Source: Rhizobiaceae bacterium (GTDB lineage Bacteria > Pseudomonadota > Alphaproteobacteria > Rhizobiales > Rhizobiaceae). Taken from it: DNA of 5,201 nt. A model generated the notes under the pieces. The model was not told the origin of the DNA. It saw nothing but the letters and a program-made list of their open reading frames with translations, and did no database searches. Positions 1 to 5,201 of the stretch are shown in pieces. The stretch lies in assembly GCA_021648425.1 (NCBI GenBank), contig JAKISV010000182.1, positions 1-5,201 on the forward strand, in the 5' to 3' direction. Positions within the stretch are counted from its first letter, which is position 1. The number at the start of each line of letters is the position of its first letter. A program made the position numbers and the translations under genes.

Positions 1-237
1 GAATCGGTTCGCAAAACTGGCCGCCTGGGGACGGTGGAGGAGGGCTTCCCGCAATCTTCAGTCGGTTCTCATATTGCCAGCCAGGTGATGCAACTGGCCT
101 TTGACTGGCTTGATGCCCCGATAATTACCCTTTGCGGCAAGGACGTGCCTATGCCCTATGCAGCTAATCTGGAAAAACTGGCGCTTCCCACGGTTGAGGA
201 AGTAGTGGAGGCCGTGAAATCGGTGAGCTATCGGTAA
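1..237 (+). CDS. pdhB: Pyruvate dehydrogenase E1 component, beta subunit (3' end only)
   Basis: The window opens in frame inside this gene; 78 codons and a TAA stop are visible. The E1 alpha/beta heterotetramer decarboxylates pyruvate with thiamine diphosphate and reductively acetylates the lipoyl group on E2, in the cytoplasm. The visible part is the end of the C-terminal transketolase-type domain. It contains the conserved stretches KTGRL, EEGFPQSSVGSHIA, FDWLDAP, and the near-invariant DVPMPYAANLEKLALP close to the C-terminus, followed by a helix ending in VSYR. This C-terminus is typical of E1 beta rather than of the branched-chain or acetoin homologues, and the pdhC gene downstream supports the pyruvate assignment. 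The N-terminal part, which in alphaproteobacteria often carries a lipoyl domain, lies outside the window. A GTG at 34 is internal, not a start: the reading frame is open and conserved from base 1. Confidence 0.95.
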   Translation, partial: ESVRKTGRLGTVEEGFPQSSVGSHIASQVMQLAFDWLDAPIITLCGKDVPMPYAANLEKLALPTVEEVVEAVKSVSYR

Positions 238-242
238 TTGTC

Positions 243-533
243 ATGCTGGAACGTCTCGATTTCAAAACCGTGCGCTTCGACAAATTGGCCAACACAGTTT
301 TGGTTGATGGAAGGAAAGCGATAGTCGAAATCTCGCGCGAAGCGATTGAGGCATTGTATAAACGCCAATTCAGCGACGAAGAACTGATTATCAAGGCAGT
401 GGAAGAAGGCAAAAGGCTTACCCATCTGGCAAATGTCATACCCGCCGATGACGGCAAAATACATATTACCGCAGCGCTGATGCTGGGCGATGGCCAGTAT
501 AGCGAATTGCACAAAAACCAAACCGGAGTTTAG
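243..533 (+). CDS. Small protein of unknown function between pdhB and pdhC (96 aa)
   Basis: A complete 96-codon frame begins with ATG five bases after the pdhB stop and ends five bases before the pdhC start, so it is very likely translated from the same mRNA. No good Shine-Dalgarno sequence precedes the ATG, which suggests coupling to termination of pdhB. The product is predicted soluble, with no signal peptide or membrane segment and no cysteine. It starts with alternating hydrophobic residues (VRFDKLANTVLVDGRKAIVEIS, residues about 10-31), which looks like two or three beta strands. A charged helix follows (residues about 32-58, EAIEALYKRQFSDEELI and onwards), then a final strand (KIHITAAL, 72-79). 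This strand-helix-strand layout with EIS-x-EA-x-x-AL recalls DUF1488-type small proteins, but I cannot confirm that and give it only as a lead. A role linked to the PDH complex is inferred from position alone. Confidence 0.8.
   Translation: MLERLDFKTVRFDKLANTVLVDGRKAIVEISREAIEALYKRQFSDEELIIKAVEEGKRLTHLANVIPADDGKIHITAALMLGDGQYSELHKNQTGV
525..528 (+). promoter_or_regulatory. Ribosome binding site of pdhC
   Basis: GGAG lies inside the last codons of the upstream small gene, ten bases before the ATG at 539. It supports that ATG as the pdhC start and implies that ribosomes reach it while finishing the previous gene. Confidence 0.6.
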
Positions 534-538
534 GCCCA

Positions 539-1837
539 ATGGCTATCAACATTACCATGCCAGCACTTTCACCGACTATGGAAGAGGGCAATCTTTCCAA
601 GTGGCTGGTGAAAGAGGGAGATAGTGTTTCCGCCGGCGATGTGATTGCCGAGATTGAGACGGATAAAGCGACGATGGAAGTTGAGGCCGTTGATGAGGGA
701 GTAGTAGCAAAACTGGTTGTTGATGCGGGCACAGAAGGCGTCAAAGTGAATGCTGTAATTGCTGTGCTGGCTGAAGAAGGTGAAGATGCAGGCAAGATTG
801 CTAAGGCTCCGGTAACAGAGGTGGCAGCACCTGCAAAAAAAGAGGTTTCCCCCTCTAAAGAAGAGACTGCAGCACCAACACCTTCGGAAAAGATTGTGAA
901 CCCTGAAATTGGGAAAAGCGAGCAGAAGAGCGACGAAAAGCGCCTGTTCGCCTCACCTTTAGCGCGACGGATCGCAAAAAGTTCCGGTGTTGACCTGTCA
1001 ACAATCAAAGGCACCGGCCCCCACGGGCGTATTGTGAAACGCGATGTGGAAAATGTTGCTGCAACGCCGGTGGCAACTGCCGCCGCTGCGTCAATTGCCC
1101 CGTCAGATGAGCAAACAATGAAAATGTTTGAGGAGGGGTCCTACGATCTCGTGCCTCACGACAATTTGCGCAAAGTCATTGCGCGCCGCCTGGTGCAATC
1201 AAAGCAGACCATACCCCATTTCTATCTGACCGTTGAATGCGAAATAGATGCTCTGCTGGAAATCCGCTCCCAGATGAATACGGCAGCACCAGTGGAAAAT
1301 GATACTCCTGCCTATAAAATCTCCGTCAATGACATGATTATCAAGGCCCTGGCTCTTGCATTGCGTGATGTGCCGGATGCCAATGTTTCATGGACTGAAA
1401 GTAATATGGTTGTTCACAAATATTGCGATGTGGGAGTAGCGGTATCCATTCCAGGTGGGTTGATTACGCCCATTGTGCGAAAAGCGGAACAAAAATCATT
1501 GTCGTCAATTGCCAACGAAATGAAAGACCTGGCAGGGCGTGCCAGAACCAGAAAACTGATGCCCCAGGAATATCAGGGGGGCTCAACAGCTGTTTCAAAT
1601 CTGGGCATGTTTGGAATTCGCGAATTCTCTGCTGTAATCAATCCGCCACAGGCAACCATTCTGGCGGTGGGTGCGGGTGAAAAACGCGCTGTTGTGCGTG
1701 ATGGTGAGATTGTTATGGCGACAATGATGTCAGCGACTTTGTCGACAGATCATCGTGCGGTAGATGGTGTTTTGGGTGCGCAGCTATTGGGTGCATTCAA
1801 AGGGTATATCGAATCACCAGTTAGTATGTTGGTTTAG
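539..1837 (+). CDS. pdhC: Dihydrolipoamide acetyltransferase, E2 of pyruvate dehydrogenase
   Basis: E2 forms the core of the pyruvate dehydrogenase complex and moves the acetyl group from its lipoyl arm to CoA, giving acetyl-CoA. The 432-residue protein has one N-terminal lipoyl domain (residues about 2-79) with the lipoylated lysine at K43 in ETDKATM. A flexible linker rich in Ala, Pro, Glu and Lys follows (about 85-134), then the peripheral subunit-binding domain (about 136-173, FASPLARRIAK and GTGPHGRIVKRDV), a second Ala-rich linker, and the catalytic domain (about 205-432). The catalytic motif DHRAVDG supplies His405 and Asp409. The length fits alphaproteobacterial E2 proteins with a single lipoyl domain. 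The start is set by the canonical MPALSPTMEEG opening and the GGAG upstream. The motif set is closer to the PDH E2 than to the 2-oxoglutarate E2, and the adjacent pdhB agrees. The TAG stop overlaps the stop codon of the gene on the opposite strand. No clear terminator hairpin follows. Confidence 0.97.
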   Translation: MAINITMPALSPTMEEGNLSKWLVKEGDSVSAGDVIAEIETDKATMEVEAVDEGVVAKLVVDAGTEGVKVNAVIAVLAEEGEDAGKIAKAPVTEVAAPAKKEVSPSKEETAAPTPSEKIVNPEIGKSEQKSDEKRLFASPLARRIAKSSGVDLSTIKGTGPHGRIVKRDVENVAATPVATAAAASIAPSDEQTMKMFEEGSYDLVPHDNLRKVIARRLVQSKQTIPHFYLTVECEIDALLEIRSQMNTAAPVENDTPAYKISVNDMIIKALALALRDVPDANVSWTESNMVVHKYCDVGVAVSIPGGLITPIVRKAEQKSLSSIANEMKDLAGRARTRKLMPQEYQGGSTAVSNLGMFGIREFSAVINPPQATILAVGAGEKRAVVRDGEIVMATMMSATLSTDHRAVDGVLGAQLLGAFKGYIESPVSMLV

Positions 1838-2112
1838 GAAAATGAGATAAGTATTTGTAACAATAATGTTTGCTCTTGCTCAGAAGGGTTTTCTATCAGC
1901 AAAACAATCGCATTGCCAAATCGGGAAAGTACAAACGCCACTATAAATAACATGACCAGGCTGCTTATCAGTTTGAACGGTTTCAGAGAGAGTAATGAAC
2001 GCAAGGCGCGATAGGCAAGCAGTGCCAGGATAGCAAAACCCGGGCCTTTAACTATCCAGGGCAGTTCGAGAATATTCGAAACCGAGATGAATGACAGTAT
2101 GAAATCGACCAT
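1834..2112 (-). CDS. Predicted small two-helix membrane protein, unknown function
   Basis: This - strand frame fills the space between pdhC and the acetyltransferase gene, where the + strand shows no usable frame. I prefer the ATG at 2112 (92 residues). A TTG at 2127 would add five residues (97 aa). A weak GAAAG lies eight bases upstream of the ATG. Residues about 22-41 (GPGFAILALLAYRALRSLL region) and 48-73 (LISSLVMLFIVAFVLSRFG region) are hydrophobic enough to be membrane helices, joined by a loop containing Arg and Lys, which would favour a cytoplasmic loop. The N-terminal MVDFILSFI is also hydrophobic and may be an amphipathic or partial segment. The C-terminus is acidic, then hydrophobic (LLLQILISFS). 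I recognise no family. Its stop TAA overlaps the stop of pdhC tail to tail. That it is a real gene is inferred from frame length, topology and its fit in the gap; a chance hydrophobic frame cannot be excluded. Confidence 0.55.
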   Translation of the reverse strand: MVDFILSFISVSNILELPWIVKGPGFAILALLAYRALRSLLSLKPFKLISSLVMLFIVAFVLSRFGNAIVLLIENPSEQEQTLLLQILISFS

Positions 2113-2160
2113 GGGTATTACTTTCAATGTTGTTAATGCAGTTTAGAGATAGCACGTAAA
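2113..2160. promoter_or_regulatory. Short divergent intergenic region, presumed promoters
   Basis: These 48 bases separate the starts of the - strand membrane protein and the + strand acetyltransferase gene. If both are real, promoters for both transcripts must lie here or inside the flanking genes. The stretch is AT-rich, but I could not find a -35/-10 pair with good matches and spacing; TTGTTA at 2130-2135 has no good partner. The assignment rests on gene orientation only. Confidence 0.3.
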
Positions 2161-2754
2161 ATGAGCAATATTATAACACTGGAAAAAGCTGGTCCAAGCG
2201 ATGTCGCTGATTTAGCAATCCTTGATAATATCGCCAGCCACGGCCTGTCGCACTGGTACTGGCAAAAGGCAGTCGGGCGCGGTGAGGCCGGTGATGCCTA
2301 TGAATGGGGCAGGCAGCGCATGGGTGATGAAAACGCTTCCTTTGGATATAAAAATGCTGTTATGGCGCGGATAAATGGTGTGGCAGCCGGTGTTTGCGTA
2401 AGTTATCTGACAAAAGGCGATGAAGCTGTGCCGGAAAAATCAAAAGACCCGGTTATCAAACCGGTCTTTGAGCTGTTTTCACTTTGTATGGGTGACTGGT
2501 GGTTGGACAATCTGGCAGTCTATTCTTCAGCGCGAAGGAGGGGTGTGGGGGCAACGCTGCTGGATGATTGTTTCAGCCGGGCAAAAAAGGCTGGCGCAGC
2601 CCGACTAAGTCTGGTGGCAGAAGATACTAACACGGATGCTTTATCGCTATATGCCTCGCGTGGCATGATGGAAAAAGACCGCCGTGAATTTGTGCCTTTC
2701 GCCAAGAGCAATAATACAAAATACTGGCTGCTGCTCATCGCGCCGGTAAATTAA
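2161..2754 (+). CDS. GNAT-family N-acetyltransferase
   Basis: GNAT enzymes transfer the acetyl group of acetyl-CoA to an amine on a small molecule or protein; the substrate here is unknown. The 197-residue protein shows the acetyl-CoA-binding motif A as LDNLAVYSSARRRGVGATLL (about 115-134), where R125-x-x-G128-x-G130 is the pyrophosphate loop. Motif B is recognisable in NTDALSLYASRGM (157-169), with Tyr164 in the place of the usual general acid. The N-terminal half carries HWYWQ and YEWGRQRM, then a strand pair MARINGVAAGVCVSYL (68-83), a common arrangement in one bacterial GNAT subgroup. No signal or membrane segment is seen. ATG 2161 is the first start after an in-frame stop at 2134-2136; its ribosome binding site is weak (AGAGA, about 11 bases upstream). 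Its stop codon lies in the Shine-Dalgarno sequence of lpdA, so the two are probably cotranscribed. A link to the acetyl-CoA made by the neighbouring complex is possible but is only inference. Confidence 0.9.
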   Translation: MSNIITLEKAGPSDVADLAILDNIASHGLSHWYWQKAVGRGEAGDAYEWGRQRMGDENASFGYKNAVMARINGVAAGVCVSYLTKGDEAVPEKSKDPVIKPVFELFSLCMGDWWLDNLAVYSSARRRGVGATLLDDCFSRAKKAGAARLSLVAEDTNTDALSLYASRGMMEKDRREFVPFAKSNNTKYWLLLIAPVN

Positions 2755-2757
2755 GGA
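2752..2757 (+). promoter_or_regulatory. Ribosome binding site of lpdA, overlapping the upstream stop
   Basis: TAAGGA is a strong Shine-Dalgarno sequence eight bases before the lpdA ATG. Its TAA is also the stop codon of the acetyltransferase gene, so termination of one gene takes place on the binding site of the next. This fits translational coupling and a shared transcript. Confidence 0.75.
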
Positions 2758-2765
2758 AAACTACC

Positions 2766-4205
2766 ATGTCGAAACTCTATGACGTAATCATCATTGGCTC
2801 CGGCCCCGGCGGATATGTGGCAGCCATCCGTGCCGCGCAGCTTGGCTTGAAAACCGCAATTATAGAGCGTGAGCATCTGGGCGGTATCTGCCTAAACTGG
2901 GGCTGTATCCCCACCAAGGCACTGCTGCGTTCATCAGAAATCTACCACCAGATGCAAAATGCTAAAGCCTATGGGTTAAAGGCTGAGGGCGTTGATTTTG
3001 ATATTGCAGATGTGGTTAAGCGCTCGCGCAGGGTTTCGCGTCGTCTCAATGGCGGTATTGGCCATTTGATGAAGAAGAATAAGGTTGACGTAATCTGGGG
3101 TGAGGCCAAGCTGCTGTCAGCCGGTGAAGTATCAGTAAGTGCACCTGCAGCCAAGCCTGTTGAGCCACAAAACCCTGTACCAAAAGAAGTGTTGGGCGAG
3201 GGCAGTTACAAAGCCAAAAACATTATCATCGCCACAGGTGCACGCCCGCGTGCTTTACCCGGTATTGAACCTGATGGTGAAAAAATATGGACCTATTTTG
3301 ACGCCATGGTGCCAAAAACCATGCCCAAAACCATGGTCGTGATGGGCTCGGGCGCCATCGGCATCGAGTTCGCCTCGTTCTATAACGCCATGGGTACAGA
3401 TGTCAGCGTTGTGGAATTGATGGATAACATCATGCCGGTTGAGGATGAGGAAATTTCATTGAATGCCCGAAAGCAACTTGAAAAACTCGGATTAAAAATT
3501 CATACCGGCGCCAAAGTTGGCAAAGTGGATAAAACCAAAGATGGCATTGTCGCTCACGTTGAGATGGGAGATGGCAGTTCGCAAAAGATTGCAGCGGATG
3601 TGCTGATTTCTGCTGTTGGTGTTCAGGGCAATATCGAAAATCTCGGGCTGGAAGCGCTGGGTGTTAAAACGCAACGCGGATGTGTGGTCATTGATGAATT
3701 CAGCCGCAGCAGTGTTGCGGGTGTTTTTGCCATTGGTGATGTGGCCGGCGCGCCGATGCTGGCACATAAAGCTGCCCATGAGGGCGTATTATGTGTGGAG
3801 AAGATCGCAGGGCTTGATGTGCATCCAATGGATAGGAACAAAATTCCGGGCTGCACTTATTGTAGTCCGCAGGTGGCATCGGTCGGCCTGAACGAAAAAG
3901 CAGCAAAAGATGCGGGCTATGATATCAAAGTCGGGCGTTTCCCGTTTATGGGTAACGGCAAGGCAATTGCACTGGGAGAAGAAGACGGTTTGATCAAGAC
4001 AATCTTTGACGCCAAAACCGGGCAATTACTTGGCGCCCATATGGTGGGTGCGGAAGTGACAGAACTTATTCAGGGCTTTGTCGTGGCGATGGGCCTGGAA
4101 ACCACAGAAGAAGATCTGATGCATACAATTTTTGCACATCCCACCCTGTCTGAAATGATGCACGAAAGCGTGCTTGATGCCTATGGGCGTGTTATGCATA
4201 TGTAA
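2766..4205 (+). CDS. lpdA: Dihydrolipoamide dehydrogenase (E3 of pyruvate dehydrogenase)
   Basis: E3 reoxidises the dihydrolipoyl group on E2 and passes the electrons through a disulfide and FAD to NAD+. The 479-residue protein has the N-terminal FAD-binding GSGPGG (11-16) and the redox-active disulfide Cys42/Cys47 in CLNWGCIPTK. The NAD-binding GSGAIG is at 194-199, with Glu217 at the end of the next strand, as expected for NAD rather than NADP. The second FAD motif is GDVAGAPMLAHKAAHEG (from 324), and the C-terminal dimerisation domain carries the catalytic pair His458 and Glu463 in HPTLSE. All key residues are present. Residues about 120-145 (SAPAAKPVEPQNPVPKEVLG region) form a proline-rich insertion relative to the E. 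coli enzyme; from memory, rhizobial PDH-operon E3 proteins share it. Its place in this cluster suggests the PDH-dedicated E3 rather than the one serving 2-oxoglutarate dehydrogenase, though one E3 may serve both. Confidence 0.97.
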   Translation: MSKLYDVIIIGSGPGGYVAAIRAAQLGLKTAIIEREHLGGICLNWGCIPTKALLRSSEIYHQMQNAKAYGLKAEGVDFDIADVVKRSRRVSRRLNGGIGHLMKKNKVDVIWGEAKLLSAGEVSVSAPAAKPVEPQNPVPKEVLGEGSYKAKNIIIATGARPRALPGIEPDGEKIWTYFDAMVPKTMPKTMVVMGSGAIGIEFASFYNAMGTDVSVVELMDNIMPVEDEEISLNARKQLEKLGLKIHTGAKVGKVDKTKDGIVAHVEMGDGSSQKIAADVLISAVGVQGNIENLGLEALGVKTQRGCVVIDEFSRSSVAGVFAIGDVAGAPMLAHKAAHEGVLCVEKIAGLDVHPMDRNKIPGCTYCSPQVASVGLNEKAAKDAGYDIKVGRFPFMGNGKAIALGEEDGLIKTIFDAKTGQLLGAHMVGAEVTELIQGFVVAMGLETTEEDLMHTIFAHPTLSEMMHESVLDAYGRVMHM

Positions 4206-4236
4206 TTGACAGACTTAGAGCAACATTCGAACACAC

Positions 4237-4240
4237 GGAA
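4237..4240 (+). promoter_or_regulatory. Ribosome binding site deciding the start of the small membrane protein
   Basis: GGAA preceded by C lies seven bases before the ATG at 4248. The alternative TTG at 4206 directly abuts the lpdA stop and has no Shine-Dalgarno sequence. This favours the shorter form of the protein. Confidence 0.5.
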
Positions 4241-4247
4241 TCATTTG

Positions 4248-4514
4248 ATGCCCGGACCCTTGAAGGCGTTTTTAGTAATATTTGGCGTAGTGCTATTGTT
4301 CGGCCTGTTTGTGGGTACGCTCAATCTAATGAACCCTACTGCGGTGCATATACCTTTTGGGCCAAATGGCGAAAGTGCCGAGGGCATGGACGGGATTATC
4401 GCCTCCTTGCGGTCGAGCGGTGTATTGGGCATTGTCTTTGGATTAATTGCTGCCGCTATTGCATTGATTTTTCGCACCGGAGTGAAGCGAATGAATAACA
4501 GTAACGAAAGTTAG
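4248..4514 (+). CDS. Small two-helix membrane protein between lpdA and lipA
   Basis: With the ATG at 4248 the product has 88 residues; starting from TTG at 4206 it would have 102, with 14 extra polar residues. The ATG is preferred because a GGAA precedes it and because it places the first hydrophobic helix right at the N-terminus. Helix 1 spans about residues 7-27 (FLVIFGVVLLFGLFVGTLNL) and helix 2 about 56-75 (GVLGIVFGLIAAAIALIF). The loop between them contains NPTAVHIPFGPNGES and a short GMDGIIASLR. The C-terminal tail is basic then polar (RTGVKRMNNSNES). Helix 1 could also be read as an uncleaved signal anchor; no lipobox is present. I recognise no family. The gene lies in the same direction as its neighbours, with a 42-base gap to lpdA and 15 bases to lipA, so it is likely part of their operon. 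Its function is unknown. Confidence 0.75.
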   Translation: MPGPLKAFLVIFGVVLLFGLFVGTLNLMNPTAVHIPFGPNGESAEGMDGIIASLRSSGVLGIVFGLIAAAIALIFRTGVKRMNNSNES

Positions 4515-4516
4515 AC

Positions 4517-4520
4517 GGAA
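4517..4520 (+). promoter_or_regulatory. Ribosome binding site of lipA
   Basis: GGAA in the context ACGGAA sits nine bases before the ATG at 4530 and just after the stop of the upstream small gene. It supports the chosen lipA start. Confidence 0.5.
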
Positions 4521-4529
4521 TATTCTGCC

Positions 4530-5201
4530 ATGGTAACAATTCTTGATACGGTAAAACGCCCCCGCCATCCTGAAAAACAAAAGAATGCCGATAGCGAAAT
4601 TCTTCGTAAGCCTTCCTGGATCAGGGTGAAGGCCGGTGGCTCCAGAGTTTATGAAGAAACGCGAAAAATCGTCAAAGAAAACGGCCTTGTCACCGTTTGC
4701 GAAGAAGCAGGTTGCCCCAATATTGGCGAGTGCTGGTCAAAAAAACATGCAACCATGATGATCATGGGCGATACCTGCACCCGCGCCTGCGCTTTTTGCA
4801 ATGTGCGAACCGGCAGGCCTGAGCCTGTTGTTGAAGCGGAGGCTGAAAATGTCGCGATTGCAGTGGAAAAGCTCGGACTTAATCATGTGGTGATTACTTC
4901 GGTTGATCGTGATGATCTTGCCGATGGCGGCGCCCGGCATTTTGCCAATGTAATTGCTGCCATTCGTGCCGCGTCTCCCAGGACCACGATTGAAGTATTG
5001 ACCCCTGATTTTTTGCGCAAAGAGGGCGCTCTTGAAATCGTTGTTGCTGCAAAACCAGATGTCTATAACCACAACTTAGAAACAGTACCGCGCCTTTATG
5101 CTTCTGTCCGCCCTGGTGCCCGTTATTTTCATTCACTGCGTCTTTTAAATCAGGTCAAACAACTCGATCCCACAATATTCACAAAATCGGGAATTATGGT
5201 T
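4530..5201 (+). CDS. lipA: Lipoyl synthase (5' part, continues past the window)
   Basis: LipA is a radical SAM enzyme that inserts two sulfur atoms at C6 and C8 of a protein-bound octanoyl group, giving the lipoyl cofactor used by E2 proteins such as PdhC. The frame is open from ATG 4530 to the last base, giving 224 residues of a family usually near 320. The auxiliary 4Fe-4S cluster cysteines are Cys57, Cys62 and Cys68 (CEEAGCPNIGECW). The radical SAM cluster cysteines are Cys83, Cys87 and Cys90 (CTRACAFC). Other LipA hallmarks are KPSWIRVK near the N-terminus, GDTCTRAC, VVITSVDRDDLADGGA, EVLTPDF, and the VYNHNLETVPRLY block followed by VRPGARY. The N-terminal extension of about 26 residues is basic and poorly conserved. 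No key residue is missing in the visible part. The start follows the small membrane gene by 15 bases, implying cotranscription with lpdA, so the cofactor-making enzyme would be produced with its target complex. Confidence 0.97.
   Translation, partial: MVTILDTVKRPRHPEKQKNADSEILRKPSWIRVKAGGSRVYEETRKIVKENGLVTVCEEAGCPNIGECWSKKHATMMIMGDTCTRACAFCNVRTGRPEPVVEAEAENVAIAVEKLGLNHVVITSVDRDDLADGGARHFANVIAAIRAASPRTTIEVLTPDFLRKEGALEIVVAAKPDVYNHNLETVPRLYASVRPGARYFHSLRLLNQVKQLDPTIFTKSGIMV

Noticed and set aside
164..539. Two - strand frames opposite the small gene between pdhB and pdhC
   Set aside because: The + strand frame fits neatly between the neighbours with five-base gaps on each side; the antisense frames overlap pdhB and have no support.
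466..1014. 182-codon - strand frame rich in Ser, Thr and Ala opposite the N-terminal half of pdhC
   Set aside because: It is antisense to the lipoyl domain and linker of a clear gene. Its composition is what the reverse complement of Glu/Ala/Lys-rich coding sequence gives, and it has no recognisable domain.
1838..1900. Possible intrinsic terminator after pdhC
   Set aside because: I found no stable GC-rich stem followed by a T-run on either strand.
2065..2080. Near-palindrome of TTCGA and TCGAA arms around GAATATTC
   Set aside because: It is short and isolated, lies inside the putative - strand gene rather than in the promoter gap, and is not followed by a T-run, so neither an operator nor a terminator can be supported.
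3304..3336. Small direct and inverted repeats (CCAAAAACCATG / CCAAAACCATGG and CCATGGT / ACCATGG)
   Set aside because: They encode the PKTMPKTM stretch before the NAD-binding domain, where homologous E3 proteins have similar proline-lysine repeats; this looks like coding constraint, not a functional DNA element.
3492..4025. Several - and + strand frames of 60-95 codons inside lpdA
   Set aside because: All lie within the unambiguous lpdA gene in other frames and resemble no protein family.
4737..5136. - strand frames of 80 and 111 codons near the window end
   Set aside because: They are antisense to lipA, whose radical SAM and auxiliary cluster motifs are intact across the same stretch.

Overview
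The window is an ordinary-looking central-metabolism locus from an alphaproteobacterium, most likely of the Hyphomicrobiales (Rhizobiales). This rests on the gene set and order (pdhB - small gene - pdhC ... lpdA - small gene - lipA), on the close match of the PDH subunits to remembered alphaproteobacterial sequences, and on a proline-rich insertion in the dihydrolipoamide dehydrogenase that I recall from rhizobial homologues. Base composition looks moderate rather than very GC-rich, so a lower-GC member of the group is possible. No database search was done.

Layout: positions 1-237 hold the 3' end of pdhB (E1 beta of pyruvate dehydrogenase). Five bases later comes a 96-codon gene of unknown function (243-533), then pdhC (E2 acetyltransferase, 539-1837). 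These three are on the + strand, tightly spaced and probably cotranscribed. A short - strand gene for a predicted small two-helix membrane protein (about 1834-2112) follows; its stop codon overlaps the stop codon of pdhC. After a 48-base divergent gap, a second + strand run begins: a GNAT-family N-acetyltransferase (2161-2754), lpdA (E3, 2766-4205), a small two-helix membrane protein (4248-4514), and lipA (lipoyl synthase, from 4530, running off the window end).

How the genes fit together: PdhB, PdhC and LpdA are subunits of the pyruvate dehydrogenase complex, which turns pyruvate, CoA and NAD+ into acetyl-CoA, CO2 and NADH. LipA inserts the sulfur atoms that make the lipoyl cofactor carried by Lys43 of PdhC. 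The cluster therefore supplies both the enzyme and the final step of its cofactor synthesis. The four remaining genes (the 96-residue protein, two small membrane proteins and the GNAT enzyme) have no assignable role in the complex; they are the only parts of the window that invite a second look. I saw no RNA genes, mobile elements, CRISPR arrays, large repeats or convincing intrinsic terminators, and nothing that amounts to a clearly new biological system.
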